Assembly (NCBI RefSeq): GCF_002119685.1
Contig: NZ_CP021108.1
Span: 744,001 to 808,000, forward strand
Reading direction: 5' to 3'
DNA length: 64,000 nt
From: Bordetella genomosp. 8
Lineage (GTDB): Bacteria > Pseudomonadota > Gammaproteobacteria > Burkholderiales > Burkholderiaceae_B
Shown here: piece after piece, positions 8,848-17,446 of the stretch
How the letters are laid out: every line of letters starts with the position of its first letter
Position numbering within the stretch: the stretch's first letter is position 1
Notes under the pieces: model-generated
Told to the model about the DNA's origin: nothing
Databases searched by the model: none
The model's input: the letters and a program-made list of their open reading frames with translations, nothing else
Program-made: the position numbers and the translations under genes

Positions 8848-10491
8848 ATGCAAGCCCTGTCGAATCACGCCCCAACTTCCATGTCATGCGGTGCGCGCAG
8901 CCCGCGCAGGACGCTCGGGCTTGCCGCGGTCGCGTTAATGCTGGCCGGCGCGCATACCACCTCGTGGGCGGCGGGCATGCCCGCCGATGAAATCGTCAGC
9001 ATGAGCCTGCCGCAACTGCGCACGGCGCTGGACAGCGGCACGCTGAGCGCCGAGGCGCTGGTCGGCGCTTACCTGGCCCGGATCGAAGCGGCCGATCGCG
9101 CCGAGCATGGGCCGCATGCCGTGATCGCGCTCAATCCCGGCGCCATGGCGCAGGCAAGGGCGTGGGACGCGCACCGCATCCAGCGCGGCCAGGGCAAGCC
9201 GAGCGCGCCGCTCGCTGGCATTCCCTTCCTGGCGAAGGACAACTACGATGCCGCGGGCATGCCCGCGACGGGCGGCTCGCTCGCATTGCGCACGTCGATT
9301 CCGGCCACGAACGCATTTGTGATCCAACGTCTGCTGGATCAGGGCGCCATCCTGCTGGGCAAGACCAACCTGTCCGAGCTGGCGGCGTCGTATGGCTGGT
9401 ACGGGTACAGCTCGGTGGGCGGGCAGACCTTGAATCCCTACAGCCCCTTGCGCACGGCGGACGGGTCGAGCAGCGGCTCGGCCGCCGCCGTGGCCGCAAG
9501 GTTCGCGCCTTTCGCGCTGGGCACGGACACCACCGGATCCATCCGCGCCCCGGCCAGCGTCACGGGTACGGTCGGGATGCGCACGACCATGGGGCTGATC
9601 AGCCGTACGGGCATCATTCCGATGTCGCTCACCTCCGACGTGGCCGGCGTGATCACGAGAACCGTGGAAGACCAGGCCATCGTGCTCGATGCGATGCAGG
9701 GCAGGGACGATGCCGATGGCGCGACCGTCGGCGTCGCGCGGCCGTCGTCTTCGCTGGCGTCGGGCCTGGCCGGCGCGGCGCTGGCCGGCAAGTCGATCGC
9801 CGTGGTGGACAACTTCGATGGCGGCAGCCTCGATGTGGACGCGGTCAAGCGCCAGACTGTCGCCGGGTTGCGTAAGGCGGGCGCCCGCATCGTCGAAATC
9901 CACCTGCCCGAACCGTACGCGACGCTGCAACCGGACCTGCTCGGTCCGATCGGGCTCGCCGAATTCCGTCCGCAGTTCGAGGCCTATCTGGCCAAACTGC
10001 CGGCTGGGCAGCCGCACGACCTGCCGGCGTTCCTGCACGCGCTCGATGGCCCGACCGACCGGGGGACCAAGGTCATCAATCCCGGCCGCTACAAAGGCCT
10101 GGTGGAAAACCTGGAGACCCATACGACCGACTCCGCGGCGTACATCAGGATGTTGAGCGTGGTGATCCCCGACCTGAAGCGGCGTTTGCTCGCGCTGATG
10201 GACCAGGGCGGCTACGACGCGTTGGTGTTCCCCACGATCGCGTGCACGGCTCCGGTGGTGCCGGGAAAGACCGATCCGACCTTCGTCTGCAATCGCTACG
10301 CGTACGCCGCCGGCAAGATTTCGTCGGCGACCGGTTTTCCGGAGATCACGGTGAACGGAGGCTGGGCGCCAGGCAACATGCCCGTCGGCATCTCCTTCCT
10401 GGGGCGGCCGGGCGACGACGCGCAGGTACTGGCCCTGGCCGCCGCCTTCGAACGCGATCATGCCGGCAGGGCTGTATCCGAAACGAAATAG
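8848..10491 (+). CDS. Exported amidase-signature family amidase
   Basis: The 547-residue hydrolase carries the amidase signature with Lys130 (FLAKDNYD), the serine cluster at 206-211 (GSSSGSAAA) and the nucleophile Ser231 (GTDTTGSIRAPAS), which form the Ser-cisSer-Lys triad. An N-terminal leader with SPRRTLGLAAVAL and a cut site near AAG suggests Tat export to the periplasm. The start at 8848 follows TGAGGAGG. It completes the operon with the MmgE/PrpD and Bug genes, so it may hydrolyse the imported amide or a precursor outside the cytoplasm. The open frame extends upstream to 7648, but that part is antisense-like shadow. Confidence 0.93.
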   Translation: MQALSNHAPTSMSCGARSPRRTLGLAAVALMLAGAHTTSWAAGMPADEIVSMSLPQLRTALDSGTLSAEALVGAYLARIEAADRAEHGPHAVIALNPGAMAQARAWDAHRIQRGQGKPSAPLAGIPFLAKDNYDAAGMPATGGSLALRTSIPATNAFVIQRLLDQGAILLGKTNLSELAASYGWYGYSSVGGQTLNPYSPLRTADGSSSGSAAAVAARFAPFALGTDTTGSIRAPASVTGTVGMRTTMGLISRTGIIPMSLTSDVAGVITRTVEDQAIVLDAMQGRDDADGATVGVARPSSSLASGLAGAALAGKSIAVVDNFDGGSLDVDAVKRQTVAGLRKAGARIVEIHLPEPYATLQPDLLGPIGLAEFRPQFEAYLAKLPAGQPHDLPAFLHALDGPTDRGTKVINPGRYKGLVENLETHTTDSAAYIRMLSVVIPDLKRRLLALMDQGGYDALVFPTIACTAPVVPGKTDPTFVCNRYAYAAGKISSATGFPEITVNGGWAPGNMPVGISFLGRPGDDAQVLALAAAFERDHAGRAVSETK

Positions 10492-10506
10492 ACCGCCGTC
10501 CCCGCG

Positions 10507-13500
10507 CTAGAACGGCGCCATCACCCGCAGCGTGCCGCTATGGCTGGCGATCCGGCCGGACAGTTCGCCGTTGTATTGGAGCCGGAAGTCCACGCCCGAT
10601 CTCGTGGTGACTTGCAGGCCGGCGCCTATCCTGGCGATGACGCTGTCCGTTTCCATGGTCGTGCTGAAGGATCCGGAACCGGCGGGCGCACCCTGGAAGC
10701 TTGCGTTCGTGCGCCATTTGTCCTTGGACAGGAAGGACGCGCCGGCATAGGCATAAGGCCGCATCGTCGCGCCGTTGCCGAGCTCGGCGCGGCCGCCGAT
10801 TTCCAGCATGGGCGACAAGGCCATCACGAACTGGTCGCTGCCGTCCACCGACAGGTGCAGCTCGTTGCCGGATTCCTTGTAGCCCGGCATGCGCACATAG
10901 GTTGCGTCCAGGTCCAGGTAAGGCTTCAGGTAGAAGCTGTCGGTGGGCGCGAAGGTGCGCGCCGCGCGCAGCTTGGCGCCCATGCTGTACACATCCGGAT
11001 TGCCGTCCGCAGTGCTTTGCAGCCCCGGAATGCCGATATTGCGATCCAGTTCATACGAGCCGTAGCCGCCGCCCAGCGCGCCGGAGAAGGTCCACGGGCC
11101 GGCCTGGTGCTTCAGCACCACGCCCAGGTAGCCGCTGTCGCCATCGCCCGTGACGCGGCCATCCTGGCCACGCAGCTGGCTGCTTTGATAGGCGCCCGAC
11201 GCGCCGATGAACCAGTCCGGGCGGAACTGGCGCTGGCCGCCGAACTGGTAGGTCATGCTGTCGTATTTCAGGTCCGCCGTGCCGCCGTTGCCATCCTGGT
11301 GCGTGCTGCGGCCGGTCACCTGGCCCCACAGGCAGTCGCGTTCGCCGGTCAACGGGCCGCTGCTGGTGAAGACCGGGCAGGACATCATGCCGTTGTTGAA
11401 GCGGGCCATGCTGGCCTGCATCTGCACCGCCGGCGCCAGCGCCACGCCGGGTGACAGGTCGGACAGGCTTTGCCGGTAGCTGTCGGCGCCCTGGCGCGAG
11501 GCCTGGTCCAAGGCGGCGAACAGCACGCCGAAGCCCGGGTTGCCACCGGCATCCCACGCCCGTTGCAGATTGTTCGCGACGGTCTCCTGGTTATGGCGCA
11601 GGCCCATCGATGGCGCCGCGAAATCGGCGCCGGCGGCGCGTACGCGAACGTCCGGTCCGGCCTGGCGCGTCGCGTAGTCGATGATCGGCGAATCCGTGGC
11701 ATCGAGTTGGCCCTGCGTGGCGCCTTGGGTCGTCAGCACCGTGACCTCGCGGTCGGGCAGCAGGTTGGTCGGCGTCACATCCACCTTGCCGTCCAGGGTC
11801 GATGGCCCTTGAACCACGAGGCTGTTCGTGCGCATCTGGTCGAAGTCCGTCGTGACGCGCAGGACGCCGCTCGCCTGTTGGCGGAAGCTTCCGCTCACGC
11901 TGGTAGTGTCGTAGCGCCCGGGCGTGCCGACCACCATCAGGCCGGCGTTGTCGACGTCGGCCTGATAGATGCTCGCGTTCGCGAGCGTGCCAGTGCTCGC
12001 GTTGTTCAGGTCGGGCAGGTTGCCCGTGCAAGCCGCGTTGCCGCTCAGGTTATTGCAGATGACATTGCCCTGGATCGTGCCGTTGTTGTTGATGGTGAGG
12101 ACCGATCCGAGCGAGGTCTCGTTGTTGCCGTTGTAGCGCACGGCCACGCCCGAAAGGGCCGATATGGATCCGCCCGCGCCGACGTTCAGCACGTTGTCCG
12201 TGCCGGCGGCGATCCACACGCCGCTGGCGTTGTCGCCGGTGCCGCCCTGCACGCTGCCGTTCACATTGACCGTGATGATGCCGTTGCCCGACGGACCCTG
12301 GCTTTGCGCGAAGATGCCGGTGCCGCCGCTGCCCGTCGCGTTCAAGGTGCCCGCCTGGGTGACCTGGACCGCGCCCGCCGTGCCCTGGGCCGACGGGTTG
12401 GTGTTGCCGGCGAAGCCGCTGGCGCCCGCGCCGCCCAGGCCGCCGCCGCCACCGATCGATTGCGCCAGGATGCCGAATGCGTTCGTGCCGTAGGCGTTGA
12501 CGCCGCCATCGACGGAAACGGTCACGGGTCCGCCGTTGCCGCTGGCATTCGCGTCGGCGGGCTTGCCGCTCCATTGGTCGGGATCCAGCTGCAGGCTCAG
12601 CGAGCTGTCGCCCGCGATGCCGCCCCCGCCGCCGATGGATTGCGCCACGATGGCATGCGCGCCGGCGCCTGACGTGTTCAGCCGGCTGCCACTGGTCAGC
12701 GCGAGGTTGACCGAGCCGCCGTTGCCGCCGGCGCCGCCGCTGCCGCCCAGTCCCGCGCCGAGCAGGTTGCCGCTATTGCCCGCGCCGCCTATCCCGCCGC
12801 CACCGCCGATGGACTGTGCGAGCACGCCATACGCGCGCGGTCCCGTGGTCGTGAAGGCGCCACCCGTGGAAGCGTCGATGCTGCCGCCGTCCCCGGTGAC
12901 GCCGCCTTTGCCGCCTACCGCCAGGGCGATTTCATGCGTGTTGAGGCCGAGCGCGGAGCTCGTGTTGCCGGCGCCGCCGATCCCGCCCCCGCCGCCGATG
13001 GATTGCATGACCAAGGCGGGCGAGTCGCTGCCCGTGGTCGAAATATTGATCCAGCTGCCGCCGGTGGGAATCGTGATCGTGCCGCCGGAGCCCGACGCGC
13101 CGCCCGCGCCGCCAGCCACGCCGCCCACCGTGATGTTGCCGCTGGCCATGTCGGAACCGTCGCCGCCCTGGCCGCCGCCGCCGCCGATGGATTGCAGCAG
13201 GACGCCATAGGCCGAATAGCCCGCGGTGGTGATCAGGTTGGCGTGGTCGTCGTCAAAGACCGCCTTGACGTTGCCGCCGTTGCCGGACACCCCGCCAGTA
13301 CCGCCGACGCCGACGGTGATATTGGCATTGACCTTGCTGCCCGATGCGGTGGACGAGCCGCCAGCGCCGCCACCGCCACCGATGGATTGGGCAACATAGC
13401 CATCCGCCCAGTCGCCCTGGGTGGCGATCTGGCCGGCATGCGTGAAGGTCACCGCGCCGCCGTCGCCCCCGCCGCCGCCGCTGCCGCCGACGTTGACGGT

Positions 13501-16500
13501 AAGCGTGTACGTGGCGCCCGAGTCCGTGAGCCGGTTCTTGTTGTCTTCGAAGGCGGCGATGCGATCCAGGATCGGATTGGACGAGGCATCCGCGCCTATG
13601 GAGCCGCCCAGGCCGCCGCCTCCGCCTATCGATTGCAGCATGACGCCATCGGCATCGCCGCCCGCTGTGGCGATCGCGCCCGACGTCGTGGCGGTGACGG
13701 CGCCGCCGTCGCCGCCGCTGCCGCCGGTCTTGCCCACGCCCACGCTCAGGCGGCCGCCATAGCCGTTCACCGCGCCGCCCAGGTACAGCGTGCCGCCCTG
13801 CGAGTTGCCGCCGCCGCCGCCGATGGACTGCGCGGTGATGCCGCGCGAACCCGAGCCCAGCGTCTGGATGGTCTGGTTGGGGTTCTGCGTCACGTTGACC
13901 GTGCCGCCGTAGCCACCCTGGCCGCCCTGGCCGCCGAGTCCCACGGTGGCCTTGAGATTCACCAGGCCGCCTTGCGCATAGGCGTTGCTGGCGCCGACGC
14001 CGCCGTTGCCGCCGCCACCGCCGATGGATTGCGCCAGCACGCCGTTGGCGTAGTCGCCATAGGTCACGATGGTGGAGGGCGGTGGTCGCATGTCGACAGG
14101 CGGCAGTTGCAGCGCGGCGGGAATGCGGGCGTACGCGCTGCCGGCGTCGCCCAGCGTCAGGTTGACCTGGCCGCCGTTGCTACCGTTGCCGGTGTTGATG
14201 CCGCCGATGGCGATGGAGGAAGAAATCTCCACGCTGTCCGAATCGCCCAGCGTGGTCGACAGCGTGGATGCGTCGCCGCCGTTGCCGCCGCCACCGCCGA
14301 TGGACTGCGCGACGACTGCGTGCGATCCGTCGCCCAGCGTCGCGACGGACGTGCCGTTCGCCAGGTTGACGGTGACCGTGTTGCCCGCGCCGCCGACGCC
14401 TCCATTGCCGCCAACGGAGGCCTGCATATTCACCGCTACCGGAACACCCGTACCCGTCGGGGCCACGAGCACGAAGTCCTTGGCGGTGGCGCTGCCGCCA
14501 TTGCCGCCCCCGCCGCCTATCGATTGCGCCAGGATGCCGAAGGCGTCGTCGGGCGCGAAGGTCGAGGGATTGACGTTCGGCGGCGGCATGCCGGTCACGA
14601 TGCTGCCGTTGTTCAGGTTGACCGTGGTCGTACCCGCCGAGCCGCCGGCGCCGCCGCTGCCCCCGATGGCCACGCCCGCGTTGAAGCCGATGGTCGCATT
14701 GAAGTATGACGAGTCGCCGCCGTTGCCGCCGCCGCCGCCGATGGACTGGGCCAGCACGCCGGTGGCGTGTTGGCCGCTGGTGGCGATGGACAGGAAATCC
14801 TGCTGCACCGAGACGTTGCCGCCGCTGCCGCCCGCGCCGGCCGAGCCGCCGATCTGCAGTTGCACGAACGACGCCAGGCTCACGTTGCTGGCGCTGCCGC
14901 CATTGCCGCCGCCCCCGCCGACCGACTGCGCGATCAGGCCGACGGCGTAGTCGCCCTGCGTGGTGATGACGCCGGGCAGGATGGCGGGCAGGGGCCCGCA
15001 GCTTCCCGTGTTGTCCACGCAGACCGTGCCGCCGTTCCCGCCGCCGCTGGCGCTGCCGCCGATGCCGAGCGACACGCCCGTCGAGACCGTCATGGTGTCG
15101 CCGCCGTTGCCGCCGCCGCCGCCCACCGACTGCGCCAGGGCGCCGATCGCGTAGCTGCCCGTGGTCTGTATCGTGCCCAGGTTGAACATGTTGACCGCGC
15201 CGCCGGCGCCGCCAGCCGAACCGGTACCGCCCACGCCGGCGATCCCCTTGGCGCTGCCGCCCGTGCCGCCGCCTCCGCCCACGGATTGGGCCAACAGGCC
15301 GATGGCCGCGTTGCCGCCCGTGGTGACCGCGCCCGAGTTGTAGACCTGGACCATGCCGCCGGGCGACGTCGTGCTGCCCGCGGCGTTGCCGCCGACGGCC
15401 AGCAGCCCGTTGGACGACCCCGCTGCGCCACCGCCGCCGCCGATCGACTGCGCGACGATGCCGTGGGCGGCGTAGCCGGCGGTGGTGATCGGGCCGGTGT
15501 TGGCGACCTGCGCCATGCCTGCCGTGCCGCCGCCCGCGCCGGAGCCGCCCAGCGACACCAGCGAGGACGTGTCCACGCCGCCGTTGCCGCCGCTGCCGCC
15601 CACCGACTGGGCCAGGATGCCGTAGGCATGGTCGCCGCTGGTGGTGATGCGTCCCGCAGTCTGGATGGTGACGTTGGAGGCGTCGCCGCCATTGCCGCCG
15701 TTGCCGCCGGAGCCGCCCAGCACGCCGACGAAATCGGAACCGGTGCCGCCGCCACCACCCACGGAATGGCCGACGATGGCGGCCGAATAGTTGCCGCTGG
15801 TGCTGATGGTCGTGCTGGCGTCCGTGTTCACGTACACGAGGCCGCCATTGCCGCCGAAACCGCCGCCGCCGCCCGTGCCGGCCAGCGCACCGCCGTTGCT
15901 GCCATCCCCGCCCAGGCCGCCCAGCGACTCGGCGAGTATGCCGAACATCGAGTCGCCGCGCGTGGTCACGGAGCCGCCGTTCAGCAGCTTGACCTGGGAG
16001 CCCCAGGACACGCCGCCGCTGCCGCCATATTCGTCGCTGCCGGGGCCCTTGCCACCGGCGCCGCCATGGCTCAAGGCCGCGATGGCGGCGCCCACGGCGT
16101 TCGGTGAGCCGGTGACGTCCAGCAATACGTTCGCATTCGACGACGTGACCGACGCGTATTCCGCGCTGCCGCCGCTGCCGCCACGGTCGCTGTTGTCGGT
16201 GGAGGGCAGGCCGTCGCCGCCCACCGACCTGCTGGACAGGCCGAACAGATAGCCTTCGGTCGTCGCGTTCCAGTAGACGCTGATGGGCGCCGTGTTGTTG
16301 ATCACGGCGTAGCCGCCGGCGCCGGCGTTGCCGTTGTTGGGTCCGCCGCTGCCGCCGACCGATTGCGAAAGGATGGCCGCGCCCAGCGCCGTGCCTTGTA
16401 CCCGGCTGCCGCTGTTGCCCAGTGCGATGCCGCCATAGTTGTTGACCGTGGCTACGCTGGCGCTGCCGCCGCCGCCGCCGAGCTGGTCGCCGAAGGCGGA

Positions 16501-17238
16501 GTTGTTCTGTTCGCCGCCGATGCCGCCGCGGGCGTCGGCCAATATGCCGAAGAACCCTTCCCCGGAGACGGTGCCCGTCATGCTCAATGCGGCGTTGTTG
16601 GTCACCGTCACCGTGCCGCTGTTGCCGCCCAGGCCGCCGTTGGAATTGTTGTTCTTGTTGTCCTGGCTGCCGCTGCCGCCCGCCGACAAGGCGTACAGCA
16701 GTTTCCCGGTCGGGTAGAAGCCGTTGCCCGTGCCGTTCAGGAAGGCGCTGAGCGTGCCGTTGTTGGTCAGCGTGACGGCGCCGGCCGCGCCGCCGGCGCC
16801 CTCGTCATACCCTGAGCCGCCCTCGCTGCCGCCCAATATCGCGGCCCCGCCGATGATGTTGGAAACCGAATAATTCAGCGAAAAGTTGCCATCGTTGGTG
16901 ATCGATACCTGGGGTCCGGCGCTACCGTTCTTGTTGCTGCTGGTGCCGCTGGCGCCGCCATAAAACAAGGCCTGGCCCGTCGAGTACGAGCCGCTGGAGA
17001 TGCTGCAGGTTTCCGTGGTGGCGCCATTGACCGTGCTTGCGCTGCACGATGCCTGCGCGACGCGCGGCAGGACGCCGATCAATCCGCATGCCACCGCGGC
17101 GGAAAGCACGGTAAACCGAGGCCATGGCGGTGCGGGCGGCGCCAACGGTCCGGCCGCGACGCTCGCATGCGTGGCACGCCGTTCAGGGCTGTCGTTCGTC
17201 GTGGTGTGCTGCTTGGGGAACCCGGCCGTTTCGTTCAT
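10507..17238 (-). CDS. Giant autotransporter adhesin-like protein 1 (about 2243 aa)
   Basis: This is a type V secreted surface protein. A long N-terminal region ends in a hydrophobic signal (FTVLSAAVACGLIGVLP) with a likely cut after AQA. The passenger, to about residue 1900, is built of glycine-rich repeats, each holding a version of GDYAxGxxAQSIGGGGGNGG; about 16 copies read QSIGGGGG or QSVGGGGG exactly. The C-terminal 290 residues form an autotransporter beta-barrel ending in Phe. A Cys pair with 14 residues between (CPVF...DCLWGQ, near residue 1951) precedes the barrel. The start at 17238 is preferred over 17319, but its ribosome site is weak. A second gene of the same type lies upstream on the same strand. 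Confidence 0.92.
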   Translation of the reverse strand: MNETAGFPKQHTTTNDSPERRATHASVAAGPLAPPAPPWPRFTVLSAAVACGLIGVLPRVAQASCSASTVNGATTETCSISSGSYSTGQALFYGGASGTSSNKNGSAGPQVSITNDGNFSLNYSVSNIIGGAAILGGSEGGSGYDEGAGGAAGAVTLTNNGTLSAFLNGTGNGFYPTGKLLYALSAGGSGSQDNKNNNSNGGLGGNSGTVTVTNNAALSMTGTVSGEGFFGILADARGGIGGEQNNSAFGDQLGGGGGSASVATVNNYGGIALGNSGSRVQGTALGAAILSQSVGGSGGPNNGNAGAGGYAVINNTAPISVYWNATTEGYLFGLSSRSVGGDGLPSTDNSDRGGSGGSAEYASVTSSNANVLLDVTGSPNAVGAAIAALSHGGAGGKGPGSDEYGGSGGVSWGSQVKLLNGGSVTTRGDSMFGILAESLGGLGGDGSNGGALAGTGGGGGFGGNGGLVYVNTDASTTISTSGNYSAAIVGHSVGGGGGTGSDFVGVLGGSGGNGGNGGDASNVTIQTAGRITTSGDHAYGILAQSVGGSGGNGGVDTSSLVSLGGSGAGGGTAGMAQVANTGPITTAGYAAHGIVAQSIGGGGGAAGSSNGLLAVGGNAAGSTTSPGGMVQVYNSGAVTTGGNAAIGLLAQSVGGGGGTGGSAKGIAGVGGTGSAGGAGGAVNMFNLGTIQTTGSYAIGALAQSVGGGGGNGGDTMTVSTGVSLGIGGSASGGGNGGTVCVDNTGSCGPLPAILPGVITTQGDYAVGLIAQSVGGGGGNGGSASNVSLASFVQLQIGGSAGAGGSGGNVSVQQDFLSIATSGQHATGVLAQSIGGGGGNGGDSSYFNATIGFNAGVAIGGSGGAGGSAGTTTVNLNNGSIVTGMPPPNVNPSTFAPDDAFGILAQSIGGGGGNGGSATAKDFVLVAPTGTGVPVAVNMQASVGGNGGVGGAGNTVTVNLANGTSVATLGDGSHAVVAQSIGGGGGNGGDASTLSTTLGDSDSVEISSSIAIGGINTGNGSNGGQVNLTLGDAGSAYARIPAALQLPPVDMRPPPSTIVTYGDYANGVLAQSIGGGGGNGGVGASNAYAQGGLVNLKATVGLGGQGGQGGYGGTVNVTQNPNQTIQTLGSGSRGITAQSIGGGGGNSQGGTLYLGGAVNGYGGRLSVGVGKTGGSGGDGGAVTATTSGAIATAGGDADGVMLQSIGGGGGLGGSIGADASSNPILDRIAAFEDNKNRLTDSGATYTLTVNVGGSGGGGGDGGAVTFTHAGQIATQGDWADGYVAQSIGGGGGAGGSSTASGSKVNANITVGVGGTGGVSGNGGNVKAVFDDDHANLITTAGYSAYGVLLQSIGGGGGQGGDGSDMASGNITVGGVAGGAGGASGSGGTITIPTGGSWINISTTGSDSPALVMQSIGGGGGIGGAGNTSSALGLNTHEIALAVGGKGGVTGDGGSIDASTGGAFTTTGPRAYGVLAQSIGGGGGIGGAGNSGNLLGAGLGGSGGAGGNGGSVNLALTSGSRLNTSGAGAHAIVAQSIGGGGGIAGDSSLSLQLDPDQWSGKPADANASGNGGPVTVSVDGGVNAYGTNAFGILAQSIGGGGGLGGAGASGFAGNTNPSAQGTAGAVQVTQAGTLNATGSGGTGIFAQSQGPSGNGIITVNVNGSVQGGTGDNASGVWIAAGTDNVLNVGAGGSISALSGVAVRYNGNNETSLGSVLTINNNGTIQGNVICNNLSGNAACTGNLPDLNNASTGTLANASIYQADVDNAGLMVVGTPGRYDTTSVSGSFRQQASGVLRVTTDFDQMRTNSLVVQGPSTLDGKVDVTPTNLLPDREVTVLTTQGATQGQLDATDSPIIDYATRQAGPDVRVRAAGADFAAPSMGLRHNQETVANNLQRAWDAGGNPGFGVLFAALDQASRQGADSYRQSLSDLSPGVALAPAVQMQASMARFNNGMMSCPVFTSSGPLTGERDCLWGQVTGRSTHQDGNGGTADLKYDSMTYQFGGQRQFRPDWFIGASGAYQSSQLRGQDGRVTGDGDSGYLGVVLKHQAGPWTFSGALGGGYGSYELDRNIGIPGLQSTADGNPDVYSMGAKLRAARTFAPTDSFYLKPYLDLDATYVRMPGYKESGNELHLSVDGSDQFVMALSPMLEIGGRAELGNGATMRPYAYAGASFLSKDKWRTNASFQGAPAGSGSFSTTMETDSVIARIGAGLQVTTRSGVDFRLQYNGELSGRIASHSGTLRVMAPF

Positions 17239-17397
17239 CCTGCATCTGCTCCACGCAGCGGCCTCGCCTCGAACGACCGCAATGGTTCTTTGTTTCTCGG
17301 GAGCGCGCGAGTGTGCCATACGTCCTCGCGGCGCTGCGCGGTTTTTCGATGAAACGGCGGTTTTTGTCGATGAATCGCACCGCGCACGTCAGGCGCG

Positions 17398-17423
17398 TCC
17401 GGTCCCGGGACGGCGGGACCGGA
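17398..17423 (-). terminator. Ten-bp hairpin after autotransporter 2
   Basis: TCCGGTCCCG and CGGGACCGGA pair perfectly around a six-base loop, 24 nt after the stop of the second autotransporter. No T run follows on the minus strand, so this may be a Rho-aided end or an RNA-stabilising hairpin between the two genes rather than a standard intrinsic terminator. Confidence 0.4.
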
Positions 17424-17446
17424 CGGTGCGCGCAGCATTCGCCATC

